Assembly (NCBI RefSeq): GCF_027596085.1
Contig: NC_072471.1
Location: 6,550,028-6,614,027, forward strand
DNA: 64,000 nucleotides
Direction: 5' to 3'
Origin: Anoplopoma fimbria
Lineage: Eukaryota > Chordata > Actinopteri > Perciformes > Anoplopomatidae
Each line of letters starts with the position of its first letter. The stretch's first letter is position 1. The notes under the pieces are model-generated. The model was not told the origin of the DNA, did no database searches, and worked only from the letters and a program-made list of their open reading frames with translations. The position numbers were made by a program, and so were the translations under genes. Below are positions 1 through 26,120 of the stretch, piece by piece.

Positions 1-83
1 CTGTACTAAGCTCTAAGGGGATGAGAGATGGGAAAGACCCCCTCGTGCCAACATAGTGGAGCCTCTGACGGCCATGGCTATGC

Positions 84-84
<1 letters not shown>

Positions 85-172
<88 letters not shown>
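85..172. repeat. (GT)44 microsatellite
   Basis: Uninterrupted GT/CA dinucleotide run. The Cys-Val and His-Thr open frames through it are artefacts. Confidence 0.97.
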
Positions 173-6731
<6,559 letters not shown>

Positions 6732-6810
6732 GCAAACACTGATGTTTTATTCTAAGTCTTATTCCCTCTCTCTCTTACTCTCACATCATTTCCCACAGTC
6801 TCCACCTTCA

Positions 6811-6836
6811 CTTCTTCTTCTTCTTCTTCTTCTTCT
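6811..6836. repeat. (CTT)n trinucleotide repeat
   Basis: About nine CTT units followed by T-rich sequence, between the (CA)n and (CTG)n tracts. Confidence 0.9.
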
Positions 6837-6856
6837 TTTTGCTACCGCTCCCATCT

Positions 6857-6881
6857 CTGCTGCTGCTGCTGCTGCTGCTGC
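6857..6881. repeat. (CTG)8 trinucleotide repeat
   Basis: Eight CTG units. CTG/CAG is the hairpin-forming, expansion-prone trinucleotide class; here it is non-coding and short. Confidence 0.92.
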
Positions 6882-6973
6882 TTCTCTCCAGAGGGGGATA
6901 TCTGTGGGACAAGTGCCATGTCATGGTTTATGGTTATATAACGTCTGTTTTGTTTGTCTGGTTGTGGGTTTCT

Positions 6974-6975
<2 letters not shown>

Positions 6976-7054
<79 letters not shown>
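6976..7054. repeat. (GT)39 microsatellite
   Basis: Uninterrupted GT run, in inverted sense to the (CA)n tract 247 bp upstream. Confidence 0.97.
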
Positions 7055-7055
<1 letters not shown>

Positions 7056-7084
7056 CCGGGTGGTGTCTGTTCTGCGTGCGGCAG

Positions 7085-7092
7085 TGACGTCA
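7085..7092. promoter_or_regulatory. CRE palindrome TGACGTCA
   Basis: A perfect 8-bp CRE (CREB/ATF) palindrome sits 30 bp after the (GT)n tract ending at 7054. There is no neighbouring gene to attach it to. Confidence 0.3.
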
Positions 7093-8218
7093 CAGACATA
7101 TAACAGGCTTAACTTTGATGAGCCCCCCCTTCCCACAAAAGCCTTGGGGCAGTGCAGTGACACGGTTTCACCTCGAAACCGCAGAAACATCCTGCAGCAG
7201 CGCTTAACACAGAGAGCTCTGGGCTGATGGTGAGTCTGACATCTCCACACGTACGCACAGAGGTGCGCCTGAAGAGTCGTAAACAACAACTAAAGAACGG
7301 GGGAAATGAAACATGGCCGCAGGGTACAAATGAATTTGCTTATTAATGAGGTCCCTCTAAACTAGGGCGCGACAACATACGCAGTCTTATCTTATATGCG
7401 CTGTTATTGTCATATTTGATTGTCAGATTCACTGTTCAACTGCAAAGTCAGAGGTAATTTGCACATCGGGTAAAGTAAACCAAATGCTATTCTCCAGTGC
7501 ACCCCTTACGTGTTTTTATTTGGATGATTACAAAGTTTACAAGGTACCTTTTGTACTACATATTTTTTGTCTTGACTTTTTAACAACTAAATCTGAGTCT
7601 AATCTGATTGTTTCAAAGAATTATCATTTCAAAGCCTGAGTTACATTTAAATGAAAATACAATTCAAATAAAAAGTTGAATTCATAAGAAAAGACATCAT
7701 TTTGTTGAACAGTTTCACTTTCTTTCTTATCCCTTAACTCATCTGGTGACCCCCTGTGAGTTATTGTGGGATCCCTGGTTACAGCCAGTCAAAAAGACGA
7801 ACATTTGACCCGTTCTCCACTGTCAAAAGTGGAGGCCTGTGATTTTTAACTGGATCTCTCAAAGCGGGTTGAAAAGTGGACAATGCAGTGAAAGAGCGTC
7901 GCCTCCGGGCCTCAATAGCGCCTAACTGGCACTAAGGCTCCTCCTAAAGACGGTTGGTACTCGCTGTGCTTTGGCTGCTGAAAGAACATCCCTTGAAGAA
8001 GGAGACAGAGCTGGCGAGTGATAGATGTGAGAAATGCTGCACATTTTCTATTCCGTGTGAGGTACGCCGCCTGCGTGCGTGTGTCTCCTGCAAATTTTTG
8101 TGTTTTTTCCTTCTTTTTTTCCAGAGCTCCTTTTAAGTAGCACACTGCAGGCAAACACAAATATCCCTGAGGCTGGGGCGGAGGGAGGGCTTGAAGATGG
8201 CACAGAGAGAATCGATTA

Positions 8219-8220
<2 letters not shown>

Positions 8221-8273
<53 letters not shown>

Positions 8274-8346
8274 TACACACACAGGGCCCCCAGACACTTC
8301 CTGGTTGGATCGCGCATGCACATTCCAACACACACACACACACACA
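8221..8346. repeat. (CA)n compound microsatellite in two blocks
   Basis: A 49-bp CA run (8221-8269), then TGTATACACACACAG and unique sequence, then a 17-bp CA run (8329-8346). Confidence 0.92.
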
Positions 8347-9123
8347 TGGTGGATGAAACACCTACCCCATATCACTTTACTCTCCAGAACTGGCCCTCTG
8401 TCCATTTATCATTCACAGTTTTCTCATTTTGTGCCATTTTCCCTGGTCTCTGTTCTCTCCCTCGCTTGTCCTCCACATCCTAAACCCCCTGTCTCACTAT
8501 TATTTTTCACAACATATGGGAAATGAACTTTCTTGTTCTTTCACTCACCCTTTCTTTTCACTTTGACTTTGATGAATCATTCTGTTCCCCTGCAGAGTCC
8601 AATTATATCTTAAGGGGATAGCTTCCATGCCATTGATGTTTACCAAGCTAACTATCCACTGCCGGGACACTGCTGCTGGTTACAACATGGCTGTCACTCA
8701 CTTGGCTGAGCTGAGAGTATAAAACACTGTAGTGGGGGGTTCTAGCTGCCAGTGGCAAAAGTAAACACGTCACGGTGAGCCAAAATGGTGACAAAAATGT
8801 CATTGTTAAGAGACTGGAACAGTGACAATGTCCTTTTACAATCACTTCAATGTTCCTCCTTGGAGCCTGTCAGTAAGTTATTCGAGACATGTCTGTCATA
8901 TTGTAGCAACTGGTACAAAAGCTGATTTGTGGAATTTAATGAGGATTTTCACTTTGCCAACTCTCCTCACAAAGATGAGAAATAAATAAACAGATTATTA
9001 GGAATACTTTGAGCATTGGCTCAGTGTGGACTCTGCTGGTAAAAACATTGTATTCGGTCTGTTTCCAAGCTGCACTTGCCATGTTTGTAAGGGCCGCTTT
9101 TCAGCGCACTCTCTGTTTTGCAA

Positions 9124-9153
9124 ATCACTTTGGATAAAAGCGGCCGTTAAATT
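9124..9153 (+). repeat. Diverged fragment of the CTTTGGATAAAAGCG retroelement tail
   Basis: ATCACTTTGGATAAAAGCGG followed by CCGTTAAATT resembles the tail core at 57971-58028 without the pentanucleotide repeat. It could be an old copy; the match is short. Confidence 0.35.
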
Positions 9154-9344
9154 ATAGATTAAGCACAAACCAGAATTGCACTTGTGATGAAATTATTTCT
9201 TTTTTAAGAGATGCTGGCACAAACATTTTACGCCGGCTGGCTTACAACTGGGTGCAGGTGGTCGGAGCTCAGTAGTGTTTGATTAGGATTTCTACATAAT
9301 GAGTGTATGCATGCAATCGCATACAGGCACATAGAAAGACACAC

Positions 9345-9465
9345 ACACACAGGCTGTCTATCCTTGTGGGGACTCCCCAGTGGCTACATGCATTTCTTAA
9401 CCCCATCAGAACTACATGTTAAACCAAAGAGTCACCCTGAACCCAAAAGTAAACTGGCAAAGTAG
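9345..9465 (+). repeat. Remnant of the CTTGTGGGGACT fish dispersed repeat
   Basis: GTCTATCCTTGTGGGGACTC followed by TTCTTAACCCCATCAGAACT resembles a frequent teleost repeat that pairs CTTGTGGGGAC with AACCCTAACC-like text. The copy is degenerate and short. Confidence 0.4.
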
Positions 9466-10286
9466 TGCAATACCAGGTATGGGAACTCACACTATAATAT
9501 AATCAAGAGCCAACACACATATACTGTATTTGGCATAATGTCCACCTATTGGTATTCAACACACAGTGCAGTCTTGCTTTGATCTATGTCCCACTCGTGC
9601 CCTCCCCGTTCGCCTTCCTCTCTCTCTCAATCCGCCTCCGATCACTCTATTTACCTCAAAGACAGTTTGTCCATATCTTAGTCTGATTTGCATGACAGCT
9701 TTGGTGAGTCTGTCCTCCAAGTCAAGGTGGAAGAAGAGAGACTGTCTGACAACTTGATCATACAAATGCAAACTGGGAGCCGCTGCCAAAAATCAATAAA
9801 AGACAGAGCTAGTGACAGACACTCAAAATCATGTGGTGTTTGTATGGGTGAGCTGAGCTTAGTTCACAGAGAATGAAGACACTGTTTGATGTTGGTTTAG
9901 AGATTGAAGTGGTTCTTGTTTTTACAACTACATGGGTTTGTAATTAGCTCTCAGATTCCCAAATGCTTTCATTCTGTGGTGCACTCATATGATTTTGTTG
10001 ACTAATCGATCTGTAAAACTGTCAAACTGAGTTTTTCCACAAAGATTTAAAACACCACTTTAAATCTAGTGTTTTCCAGACACGTTCTTACAAGTTTCTT
10101 GGAAATAAATCATTCCAGATAAATTTAAAAAAGTAGTCTGCCTGTCTGTACTTGTACTGAAAGATATTTCTATATATGATGATTATTACCTTTATAAATC
10201 ATAGTGAAAAAACAAATTCCAACACCAAAAGGTATACTGCCATAGAAAAAGTGAGAAATCCAGTTTGTCTATATATATATATATTT

Positions 10287-10334
10287 AATGAAAGTGAAAG
10301 TAAAGATAACAATGAAAGTGAAAGTAAAGATAAC
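10287..10334. repeat. Perfect 24-bp tandem duplication
   Basis: The 24-bp word beginning AATGAAAGTGAAAGTAAAG occurs twice back to back, at 10287-10310 and 10311-10334, directly after an (AT)n run at 10270-10284. It looks like a recent slippage or duplication event. Confidence 0.9.
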
Positions 10335-13300
10335 AGAAGACTTTGCAGGGTGCTCTTCATCAATACATGCTCAACTGGGGCTTCTTTCCTTGTGATCTAT
10401 AACAATAAAAAGGCAATTCTGAAGTTAGCCTGGAAGGGCATTGATCTGGCCCCGTGAAATATCAGCTTCGCATCCAGCCACACTTGGCTGAGCCCACCGA
10501 TCGAACTTTGGCAAGTCATAAGAGGTACGTGTGAGTGTGTGTGCGTGCACATGTGCAGGTACGTGAGCAGCGGAAAGACCTCAACCCGCCAACACAGCAC
10601 GCAGTATCGTGCCATCCAATAACACTGGGATTATGGGGATAAGATTGGCGAGTAAAAGTGATGTGTGCTCTCTTTGCTTTAACATTACAGTGTGGAACTA
10701 AGGCAATCTTTTGGCAGTGTACTCATGCATAGTCTGACAGCCTTGCCCCTGAGTCGCCCATGCCTAAGGGAAATGTGCTGAGTTAAGAGTGCTTCATTAA
10801 ACTCTCACACACATATAGAGAAACACACACATCCAAGCACTCCCCGCTCCTTCAGCCCCTATAAATGTGCAGGTGCACAAACGCACATACAGTACGAATG
10901 CATACAAAAGCACAAATACGTACACACAGAGATAGGACCCTTGTCGCCTGAAGTGGGCTGGCTGGCACCCTCCCTTCACCTAACGGTTATTGCATTAGCT
11001 GTATAATGTAATGATGGGCAAGGTTTTGACTGTTTGCCATCCTTGAGGGGCCTAAAGACACTGTAGGCTTTTACACAGCAGAAAGGGACACACCAAGGTC
11101 AGGAAGGATTGAGGCTGACACACGAGTGTGTAAACTAAATTAAAATCAAGTGTTGAAGCGGCGCTCTGAAGAAAAGAGGACATGAAAGGAGTGGAGAGGA
11201 GGTTTAGTGCTTGTGTGTGCATGGGAAAGTCAATGACAGAAAATCGTCTGTGTGTTGATTTCATTCTGTAAGTGTTGACACTCAAACCGCGTTTTATAGA
11301 AACTTACAGACAGCGATGAGCAATTTCCCTCAAAGTCATATCGGCGTTGTGTTGCCAAGCAATCACCATGTTTCAACAACTTGTAAAAAGTGAATGAAAA
11401 ACACTTACTGATGATAAACACTCATGGTTAAAAGAAATGCTGTATGGCTCCAAGACAAGTGCTATATAAGTATCTATAAGTGTAAATATAACACTTTCCC
11501 AGTGATTTTATGGTTTTAGAAAACATTTTAGTGGAAAAACAAACATAGAAACATAGAAATCATCATCTAAGTCTCCATAAATTATTAAACAAAAGTTGTA
11601 ATACGTTTTCTTTTTGTAAGCAATAACAGGAACAATGCCTCATATCTAATAAATAAAACCCAAACTCTAGAGAGAGAAAGCCAAAAACTCCTTTAAAAAG
11701 ACACAACAGGATTCCTGAAAGCCTCAGAGGAAACTTACAATGCATTAATCTCAGCAAGAGCAATATATTTCAGTGCAGCAAACAGCAAAATGGCCAGAGT
11801 TCTAAACAAAATAACCGAATAATAAAGATATACAGTTTTATATAGGGAACAAGCCGCAGTGGAAAATAATAAAAAAATATCTTAGATATTAGTGTGTCAT
11901 GTTGCACAGCAGTAAAAAGAGTGAGTGACGGCAGGATCAGTCCAAAATAGGACAAATTGTGTTTACAATACTGGCTTGTAAACCGTTGGCCCGAGGTGCT
12001 GTTGGATTTTGTGACTGCTCATAAACAGAACTTTTTTTAGGGCCTGCTGTTTGGCTCAAATTGTCTGAATCAGCGAATCGGAGATCAATCAATCAGTCAT
12101 TTGCGGATGTAGGGCAGTCTCTCCCCCATTTTCTTCTCCATTAAAGTCCCAGTGGAACACAAGTTAGAGCAGTTTTGGCTTCTGTGATGGTTTCAACGGT
12201 TTTGAGGCCTCATCCTGCAATCAGGGGCGTTAACAAAACATAATCCAATCAAATGAGAAGGACTATCTAGCCACACCAGTCATATTAAACCACACTTAAA
12301 CCACAGATGTGTGTTTGGATTTCCATAAAATGTGGTACTCGAGCGAAATGTTGCCAATTTTCTACCAGCTCCATGTGACTACAGCACTGGTAGTGTGCGG
12401 ATGATAGTTCACCGGATGACCCAAAACAACCTTTTTCTGACTATTGAGGCTAGAAGAAAATTACGAGACTTATGTTGCATCGATATATATACACACGTTA
12501 TCACAACTCAAAATACCTTTAACTAACTACAGGCATCCCTATGCCCTGCTGGGAAAACACTTTTCTTCTTGGTTTCACAGAAAATGAAGCAGTATCATAA
12601 ATAATTGAAAAAAGCGATGATGTTTATTGGAAGCAACAGGTCGTAATCAGATGGTAAGTGATGCTGACACATTACTGCTGTATACTACTCTTCTTATCTC
12701 CTGTCCTCAAGGGGCCATATTGATCTTTTGAGCACTGAAGTTGAAACAAAGAGCTCCCCGGCTCCCCGATAGCTGTCCTTTAAAAAGGGTTTCACTGTGT
12801 CAGAGCAGGAGGGCAACTTTTACAGCTCTTTATTTCACCATCCCAACTTCTCCCGCTGGAAGACAGTGTGAGCACGTAGACAGTTAAAAGAAGAAAAGTT
12901 TGGAGGGAAAAGGAAGCTGCTGTATTTCAGCACAGTTTACTGAGGTGAGGTGACCTCTAAAAGTGTCTTTTGATGGAATGTAAATTAAAGTATAAATCAT
13001 GTCAAACCCGTTTCAATTTATTGCATTGTAGCGATTAGAGGGTGGAATTATATTTCAATGGAAATGTATTCCAAAATAATAAATTGGCACACTTCTACTT
13101 CAAGATGGAGGTTGACTTACTACATTTTCACAATCTATGCACAGAAATATATGGCTAGAGACCTTCAAATGAGATTATGATAACAATAACCTTGTCTTTA
13201 GGTATAGGAATAAAATGTGATACTGATGCTTATCTCGTTTATAATATTGCATTAGCTTTGAAATCTCCAGACACTCTTAAAGACTGATGGCTGGTGAATA

Positions 13301-14244
13301 AATGAGTGATCAAGCACCTTAAATATATGAGGGAGAAAATCACTGCATATAGTAATAAACTATGACCGTTCAGGGATTCTACCATCTAAAGATGTGAGAA
13401 TTATCTTATTAATGGGAAGAAGACCTTGGAACATGTCATTAGCATAATACTCTGTGATGAATAGACAGTTCCCAAGGCGGTGTGCATTGAAGACTGAAGG
13501 TAGGCCGGCAGTGTGGTTTGCTGGCGCTCTGCCAGAGCACTCAAGGGTCAATTAGGGCATATCAGCTGAGCGCTTGACAGTCTAGTGGAGATCTCAGTGG
13601 GCCACACACCACTGAATCTTTGGGGTCCAGACAGGCAATTAAGGTTCTTCAGGTGAGGGGAGGTTGATGGAAGCGGCTTGTTTTACTGCAGCAGCATCGA
13701 ATATAGCGTAACGGAAGCTGCTTCAGTGATTTAACACTGGTTGGGTGGTTTTTGGGGTGAGACAATTGCAGCACAAATCTGTTTTTTTTTTTTTTTTTTT
13801 TTTAGAAAGGTTAAGGGATATGGAGAAGCATGCACACTTAAAATCTTAAAATCTGTCTCTGTATTATGGCCAAAGTAGGAATGCTTTGTTGGAACGTACT
13901 AATGTTATAAATGTTCTCCAGCAACAGTCCTGGTTAATCCCTCAGATGCTACTTGTCAGATTCTGGTCCTCGCTCTCACTCACTCCTGTGTCATGAAGGG
14001 GCAATTGAGAGAGGTGAAATGGCCAAAGTTGTGTGCCGCAGGAGCAGGGGGCAAAGTCATCCTCGTGGATTGCGTTTGTGTGTGTGTCACAGCAGTTTGT
14101 GTACACACCAACTCTTGACAATAACAATGTATGGCACTGAAAGCCTGCAGCCACAACCCTGCTAGAACAGCATCCTGCATCACTCTGCTGTCTACATGGG
14201 GTGCACATTTAGAGGACACCGCCACACACGCACAAACACAAACA

Positions 14245-14246
<2 letters not shown>

Positions 14247-14319
<73 letters not shown>
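14247..14319. repeat. (CA)n microsatellite
   Basis: Pure CA run preceded by imperfect CACAAACACAAACA units from about 14224. Confidence 0.95.
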
Positions 14320-14320
<1 letters not shown>

Positions 14321-14667
14321 GTACAAACACTGTCACAGGAAGTTGTGCTAAAAGTGTAGAGGACAGATGCGTACTCAGCTGGGGAGAGAAGAGAAAGCTA
14401 AAAGCATCGAAGGGCACACCTAACACTACAGCCACAGTGAGTTTGACGGAGAGAGAAACAGGAACGATACAAAATGGACAGCTAATGGCTGCCGAATCAG
14501 GTAGCTAAATCCAAACAAAGTACAAACAACAACTCCAACCTTGAAGCTGTGCCACTTAAGTTCCATTTTACAGCCAATCACAGCAGGAAACAAAGACGAC
14601 AACAAAAAGGTCTAAAGAAAAAGCTGAGCCCGTGTCTTTCCTTGCTTAGAGAAGTAATCCAATGTGA

Positions 14668-14961
14668 TATTACATTACATTACAGTCATTTAGCAGACGC
14701 TTTTATCCAAAGCGACTTACAATCAGTAGTATATTACATATCATTCACCCATTCACACACTGATGACAGGCTACCATGCAAGGTGCCACCATCAGACTCT
14801 AACTAACATTCATCATCCAGTCCACACCGATGGCAAGCCTTCGGGAGCAACTTGGGGTTAAGTGTCTTGCCCAAGGACACATCGACTGCCGAAGCCGGGT
14901 ATCGAACCACCGACCCTCTGATTGGAGAACTACCTTACTCTCCACTACGCCACAGCCGCCC
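14668..14961 (-). mobile_element. tRNA-derived SINE, minus strand
   Basis: Read on the minus strand, the element starts GGGCGGCTGTGGCG. It has an A-box-like TGGCGTAGTGG (plus 14942-14952) and a perfect RNA polymerase III B box GGTTCGATACC (plus 14898-14908). It ends with CTTTGGATAAAAGCG and a short (TAATG)n tail at 14668-14684. The head-to-tail length of about 294 bp suits a fish SINE. The tail resembles the 3' end of another element at 57971-58028, as expected when a SINE borrows the tail of a partner LINE. Confidence 0.8.
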
Positions 14962-16378
14962 TTCATATGTTATAAATGTACGTTCATTTAGAAAATAAGG
15001 CAAGAAAATGAGAGAGGTAGAGGGAGATGAGAGAGATAGATGATTTGAAATGACCTTGTATAAGGACAGGGCAGGTGTTTTGTTTATTGATTGGACGTCT
15101 TGGTGTGAGTGTCCTGATATTTGCTCTGGAAGGCACAGAAACCCTGCATCAGATATGAAAAGTTAAAATGACTCTTCAATCTTCTTCCTACCATTGCCTT
15201 TTTCTTTATTTGTGTATGATACTTAATTTGAAGCAAAGATGTCAAGTATTTCTCCCTTAATGTTACAAATAACACATTTTTAGCCATATAGGGAAGCTGA
15301 ATATCCCTCAATACAATGTTCTAGGCTATACGGGCATAGCAGTGCATCAGTGTTTGTTTTGTAAATACAATTCGTCAAAAAGAAAAAAAATAATAATCAC
15401 TTACGGCTTCCTCAAGTCGATGACCTTCAGTGCTTGTAACTTTTACTTCAGCTGAATCTGTGTTTTTCTTCCGCTTATTAAATAAAATGATCTGTCTGAA
15501 AAGAGGGGCAAAATATAGTGCTGTACAGCGACTGCAAACCTCTAAAGAGCGATAAAGTTCACAGAGTCTGACCCACGCTGTTTTCAGCAGGAAGGGACAT
15601 AACAGCCCGTTCCGTCAGTGTCCACACAACTGGCTCTACTGCAGCCAATGTGTATCGACTCTGTGGCCTTCATGTCCATTGTGCACACACATTTCTGACT
15701 CATCTCACCCACAGATGCATTCAAAGACATTGATTGTTTCCCGCACATTTCTCTTTCTCTTTTTCGCAGTCATGTTTTTTGCCTTGATCCCCTCTGTTAA
15801 ATGTTTTGGACCGTTAATGATCTCATTCAAACTCTGTGAAAAGAGTCACTTGACGTGGGAGAGGGGCAACTTTGTTCCTGTCGTACCCCTTATCTACTCA
15901 TTCCTGTTCAGGCGGCCGAGGAGGTGGTTTTGGGGGGTTGGAGGATTGGGTCAGATGGGGTCAGATTAGGTGTCCTTTCATATGAGTCCAAACACATTCT
16001 CCTCTTTTGCCAGCAGCTCATATTCCCCAGTGGACTACCCTTCACTCTCGCACAGCCAGTAGCCTAAATTAACCGTCTGGGGCTGCAGACAGTGGCAGCA
16101 AAACACAGACAAAATGTTCAAAGCCAAGGAAATAAAAGAACAAACTAACTCGAACTGCAGTCGAGCCACACTTGCGAGTACACTTCCACTGACAAGCAGG
16201 CCTGATGAAGCGTGTTGTTCGCACAGTTGCACTTGTGATTGAATAAATATGGACTAATAACGAACACCGACATGAGCCTCCCGGTGTGTGATGATTTACT
16301 GTCGCTACCTGCGTCTTGCTGTCGTCAGCAGGGACAAGAATCATTTCTGCTTTATTGATACACTTCCACTGACTACGC

Positions 16379-16470
16379 ACAACACCTAAACCCTAATCAT
16401 AACTTTAAGCCTTTCCACACAATCCTTAACCCTAATCTCACTCAATTTAAACCAAACTTAAACATGAGCA
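16379..16470. repeat. Degenerate CCCTAA-like stretch
   Basis: The text ACACCTAAACCCTAATCATAAC ... CCTTAACCCTAATCTCAC ... TTAAACCAAACTTAAAC is spaced CCCTAA-like words, seen often in fish dispersed repeats. It is not a perfect telomeric array, and it abuts the repeat copy starting at 16559. Confidence 0.4.
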
Positions 16471-16558
16471 GTGTTACTTCTTTCAAGATATTCAAACTAC
16501 AGTTAATTCGCTTCCTGTGAGGTCATATGAACCGGTACTGCTCATCAGACAGATGCAA

Positions 16559-17120
16559 CCCATAGACTGTATATAATAAGAGGACTTAGTTACTTTGCAA
16601 AGTGACCTCACCCATTGGTTTGTGGAATGCGGTTTTGAAGCCACAAGTTTGGGATTTTGGCCAAAGTCATCTTGATTGTTGCGACCAGAAGTGACACAAG
16701 AGGGAGGGGGCCAAGTACTCTCTGGCAACCAACGTTTATGAACTGAAAACACATTGTGAAAGGGTCAAAGTTGTGGTACAAAAACAACAACAACTCCCAC
16801 ACAGGACATTGCCGTGGTAGCAACCTGTCAATCACAAGGTAGCCACACCCTAAAGCATGCCCTGCTTTATTGTATATTTTACTCTAAATGGGACTACAAA
16901 TCTAAATTAACTTCAACTTGAAACTAGCGATTGAGACCATAAACTTATATTTACAAAAATGAACAAATCAAGTGAGAAGTAGGGTCATTTTCTGATAGAC
17001 TTCAATACAATCGGACTTCTTTTTGCACACCGGAGGAGAAGCCCCCTGCTGGCCGTTATATAAAATGCATTCTGAAGGCACTTCCTCGTTGGCTTCACTT
17101 TTCAAACCCGGAGGTTTCCG
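16559..17120 (+). repeat. Teleost dispersed repeat, copy A
   Basis: The copy opens CATAGACTGTATATAATAAG, contains CCCATTGGTTTGTGGAATGC, GAACTGAAAACACATTGTG, AGCGATTGAGACCATAAAC and CCCCCTGCTGGCCGTTA, and ends near CTTTTCAAACCCGGAGG. I recognise this order as a common fish interspersed repeat. A second, shorter copy sits at 47985-48330. I cannot see terminal inverted repeats, so the class is unknown. Confidence 0.7.
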
Positions 17121-17442
17121 ACTGATTCAACCCAACATACCTTAAATATCAGAGTATGTAGAGTGTCTCCAATGACAATACTAACATGCTGATGTTTAGA
17201 AGGTATAATCTTTACTATATTCACCTTCTTAATTAGCATGCCAACGTTTGCCAATTAGTAATAAAAACAAGTCTGATAGATTTGGAGATTTGAGGTTTGA
17301 GTCCTTTATCATGAAGTGTCTTGTAAAAATATCCAGTTGTGCAAACTGGTTCTAACAAGACTGGCAACAAATAATTCACACATACCTCTTATCGAACAAC
17401 ACAGACGCATGCTCATCAAACAACAAACACCATTGATTTGAG

Positions 17443-17556
<114 letters not shown>

Positions 17557-17996
17557 CTGCTATTCACACACTCCCAATTCTATGTGGCATGGTAAAGAGG
17601 ATCAATGTGTCAACACAACAAAGCCAGGGTGGTGGCCTCCTTGCGGCATGACAAGGTGGAAGATATTGAGTGCCTGGCCCCTGATCCCAGTGGTGGAGAC
17701 GGACCCTCCGGGAAGGAAAAGAGAAAACTGAAGCCAGGAGATGGACAGACAAGAGAGCTCAAAAAAAGGTGGCAAAAAAGAGTAGAGAGGGAGAGTAATG
17801 ATGGGAAAAGAATGAGACAGCGGAGATAAAGGTCTTAGAGGCATAGTGTAAGAGGCAGAGGTGGGGGAGAGGAAGAGACAGCTGAGAGGAGAGGGAAAGG
17901 TAGATAAACACTACTGTATGAGGGAGCGTGAGAGAAACTGTCTGTGTATGTGTGTGTGTCCTGAAGTTGAATGACAGTGAAAGGAAGAGAAAGAGA

Positions 17997-18000
<4 letters not shown>

Positions 18001-18086
<86 letters not shown>
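18001..18086. repeat. (GT)43 microsatellite
   Basis: Uninterrupted GT run; the CA run ending at 17553 lies 447 bp upstream in inverted sense. Confidence 0.97.
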
Positions 18087-24145
<6,059 letters not shown>

Positions 24146-25607
24146 CCACTGCGATGATGAGCACACAATCTCAAAGTCAGCTCATGTTCACCTATAGATT
24201 GAATGGCTTCCCTGACACATGCACACACCTATACAGGTTAAGTTAAATCAAATTAAATGATCCATTTGCTACTTTTTGCACTGTACACAGACACACAGAT
24301 ACACAACAAATGGCAGGAGGAGACAGTAACACTTAAAGGCAATGCTCATTTGAATTTAAAAACAAGAGATCAATCAGTTCAAGCAAATATTATCATTTCA
24401 CACACTCGCTTTGAACAGACGCTGGTAGAAGATGCTAAGCACTCCGACAGCATCCGACATGCCCTTGACGCTCTTCACACTACGCCACTGTTCAGTGGAT
24501 CCGCCGGGAACAGTTACAGCAAGCTACAGCAGCACCACCTCACCACGCCTCAGCTCTTCAATACAAACTTTGGTCTTTAACAAGTCAATATCTTCTGAAC
24601 TTCAATCACTTCAAAGCAATCTGTGACCCTGTGTTCTCATACTATTCATCATATATTGGTTGTTTGAGCTGGGCTGGCAAAGGCTGTACACTAGGGCTTT
24701 CCATATGTGTGTTTCTTGAAAGTATCTGAAAAAGTTTCCATCTTGCTCATGCCTAAATCTTAACTCAAATGTGGCATTCTTTTTCTTCAACAAAATACAT
24801 AGGCTACTTTGAGAAATCTATACTAAATTACCTCCAACCACTAGTTGTATAAATGCATCAAACTGTAATGTGAAATATAACAGAAATGTAAAGATTGAGT
24901 CAATGCTGAATCATTGTTTTCCCATCTCTTCAGCTATCTTACTTATATATCTTCCCCAACGTTCATATCCCCCTATTTCCACTCAGTCCATCTTTTGCTC
25001 CACCTGCCACTAATAGTTTTTCGCTCCTATATTCATGTACAGAATTTTAAATAGACTCCCTTTAAGAGTAGTGAGGAGTCAGCAGTCAATGACGGTATGA
25101 AACAGTTGATAAAATATGTTGACATTTCAAAAAATGTGAGTCACTGCAACCACAAGAGGTCATTGAGCGTACAGTCATTAATGAGCAGCCAAGAAAATAT
25201 TACTAGCTAAAGGATCAGGCAGTATGCAGGATTAGCCCTGGACTGGACAGACAAACACAGAGATGCCCACGCTTGAGCACGCACGGCCGAATACATAATC
25301 TCCTGCCGGAGATAACCAGGTCTGTTGTAATGCTTAAGTAAAAAAGACAGCAAAAAGGAAAGTACAAATCAGTACATGCGATAACAGCATGAGGACAGGA
25401 AGAACTGACACGAGCACAGAGATGAAGAATAGGAACTAACATGAAAGGGATCCGACGTAACAGGAAGGATGAGCGAAGGTTGGAATTAGGGAGAGACATG
25501 GAGAATGAACTGTCAGAACCACATAAGCTATGTCACCATGAAATCCACACTTTTACCAGCTCATTTTACCGCTTAATCAAAGTCTAGCCTGAGTGATTAC
25601 ATGGGCC

Positions 25608-25662
25608 TTTTTTTTTTTTTTTTTTTTTCATAAAAGTGCCACTAGTTAAAAAAAAAAAAAGC
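25608..25662. repeat. Poly-T and poly-A inverted pair
   Basis: A run of about 20 T, 20 bp of unique sequence, then about 13 A. The two could pair as a hairpin. Confidence 0.85.
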
Positions 25663-26096
25663 TCCTAATACTGCGCTCTAGGAATCATTTCTAATTTATT
25701 CTCACCAGTCCTGGTCTGCCAGCCAAAGCTATTATAGGAAAGTCAGGATGATGTGCTGTCAGAAACCGGAGAAATAGATGTCATCCACAGCAATAAGCCT
25801 GTAATAACTAGCGTCAAATTATTTTCAGGGCCTAAGTAACTTTTCTCTCATCTCCCCATTTGGCCCCCGGTGCCTCCTTTGCAGCTTGTAAAATGTGTAT
25901 TATCATAATTGCATAACTACCCATGTAGCATTTGAGATGTTGAATTCAGGCAAAATAGAGGCCTCTTCTCATCATTAACATACAAAGAGATTACTGAACT
26001 CCACTCGTGCACAAAAAACATCCTCTCGAGTGGATGGATTTTCTGTAATAGTCATGATGAAAGAATCTGCATACAAGTAGTACTGCCATGTTCACG

Positions 26097-26120
26097 CACA
26101 CACACACACACACACACACA
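26097..26120. repeat. Short (CA)12 microsatellite
   Basis: Uninterrupted CA run of 24 bp. Confidence 0.9.

Larger units (their letters stand above)
7093..14246. other. Intergenic DNA, no gene recognised
   Basis: Apart from the repeats listed separately, it is mostly unique AT-rich sequence with short CA runs and a 24-bp poly-T at 13780-13803. I see no supported exon. Confidence 0.6.

Noticed and set aside
14891..14961. tRNA gene suggested by the A- and B-box sequences
   Set aside because: No complete cloverleaf or acceptor stem could be formed, and the box pair is followed by a SINE body and a TAATG tail, so it is a SINE head.
16379..16470. Interstitial telomere
   Set aside because: CCCTAA words are irregular and few; it fits a degenerate dispersed repeat.
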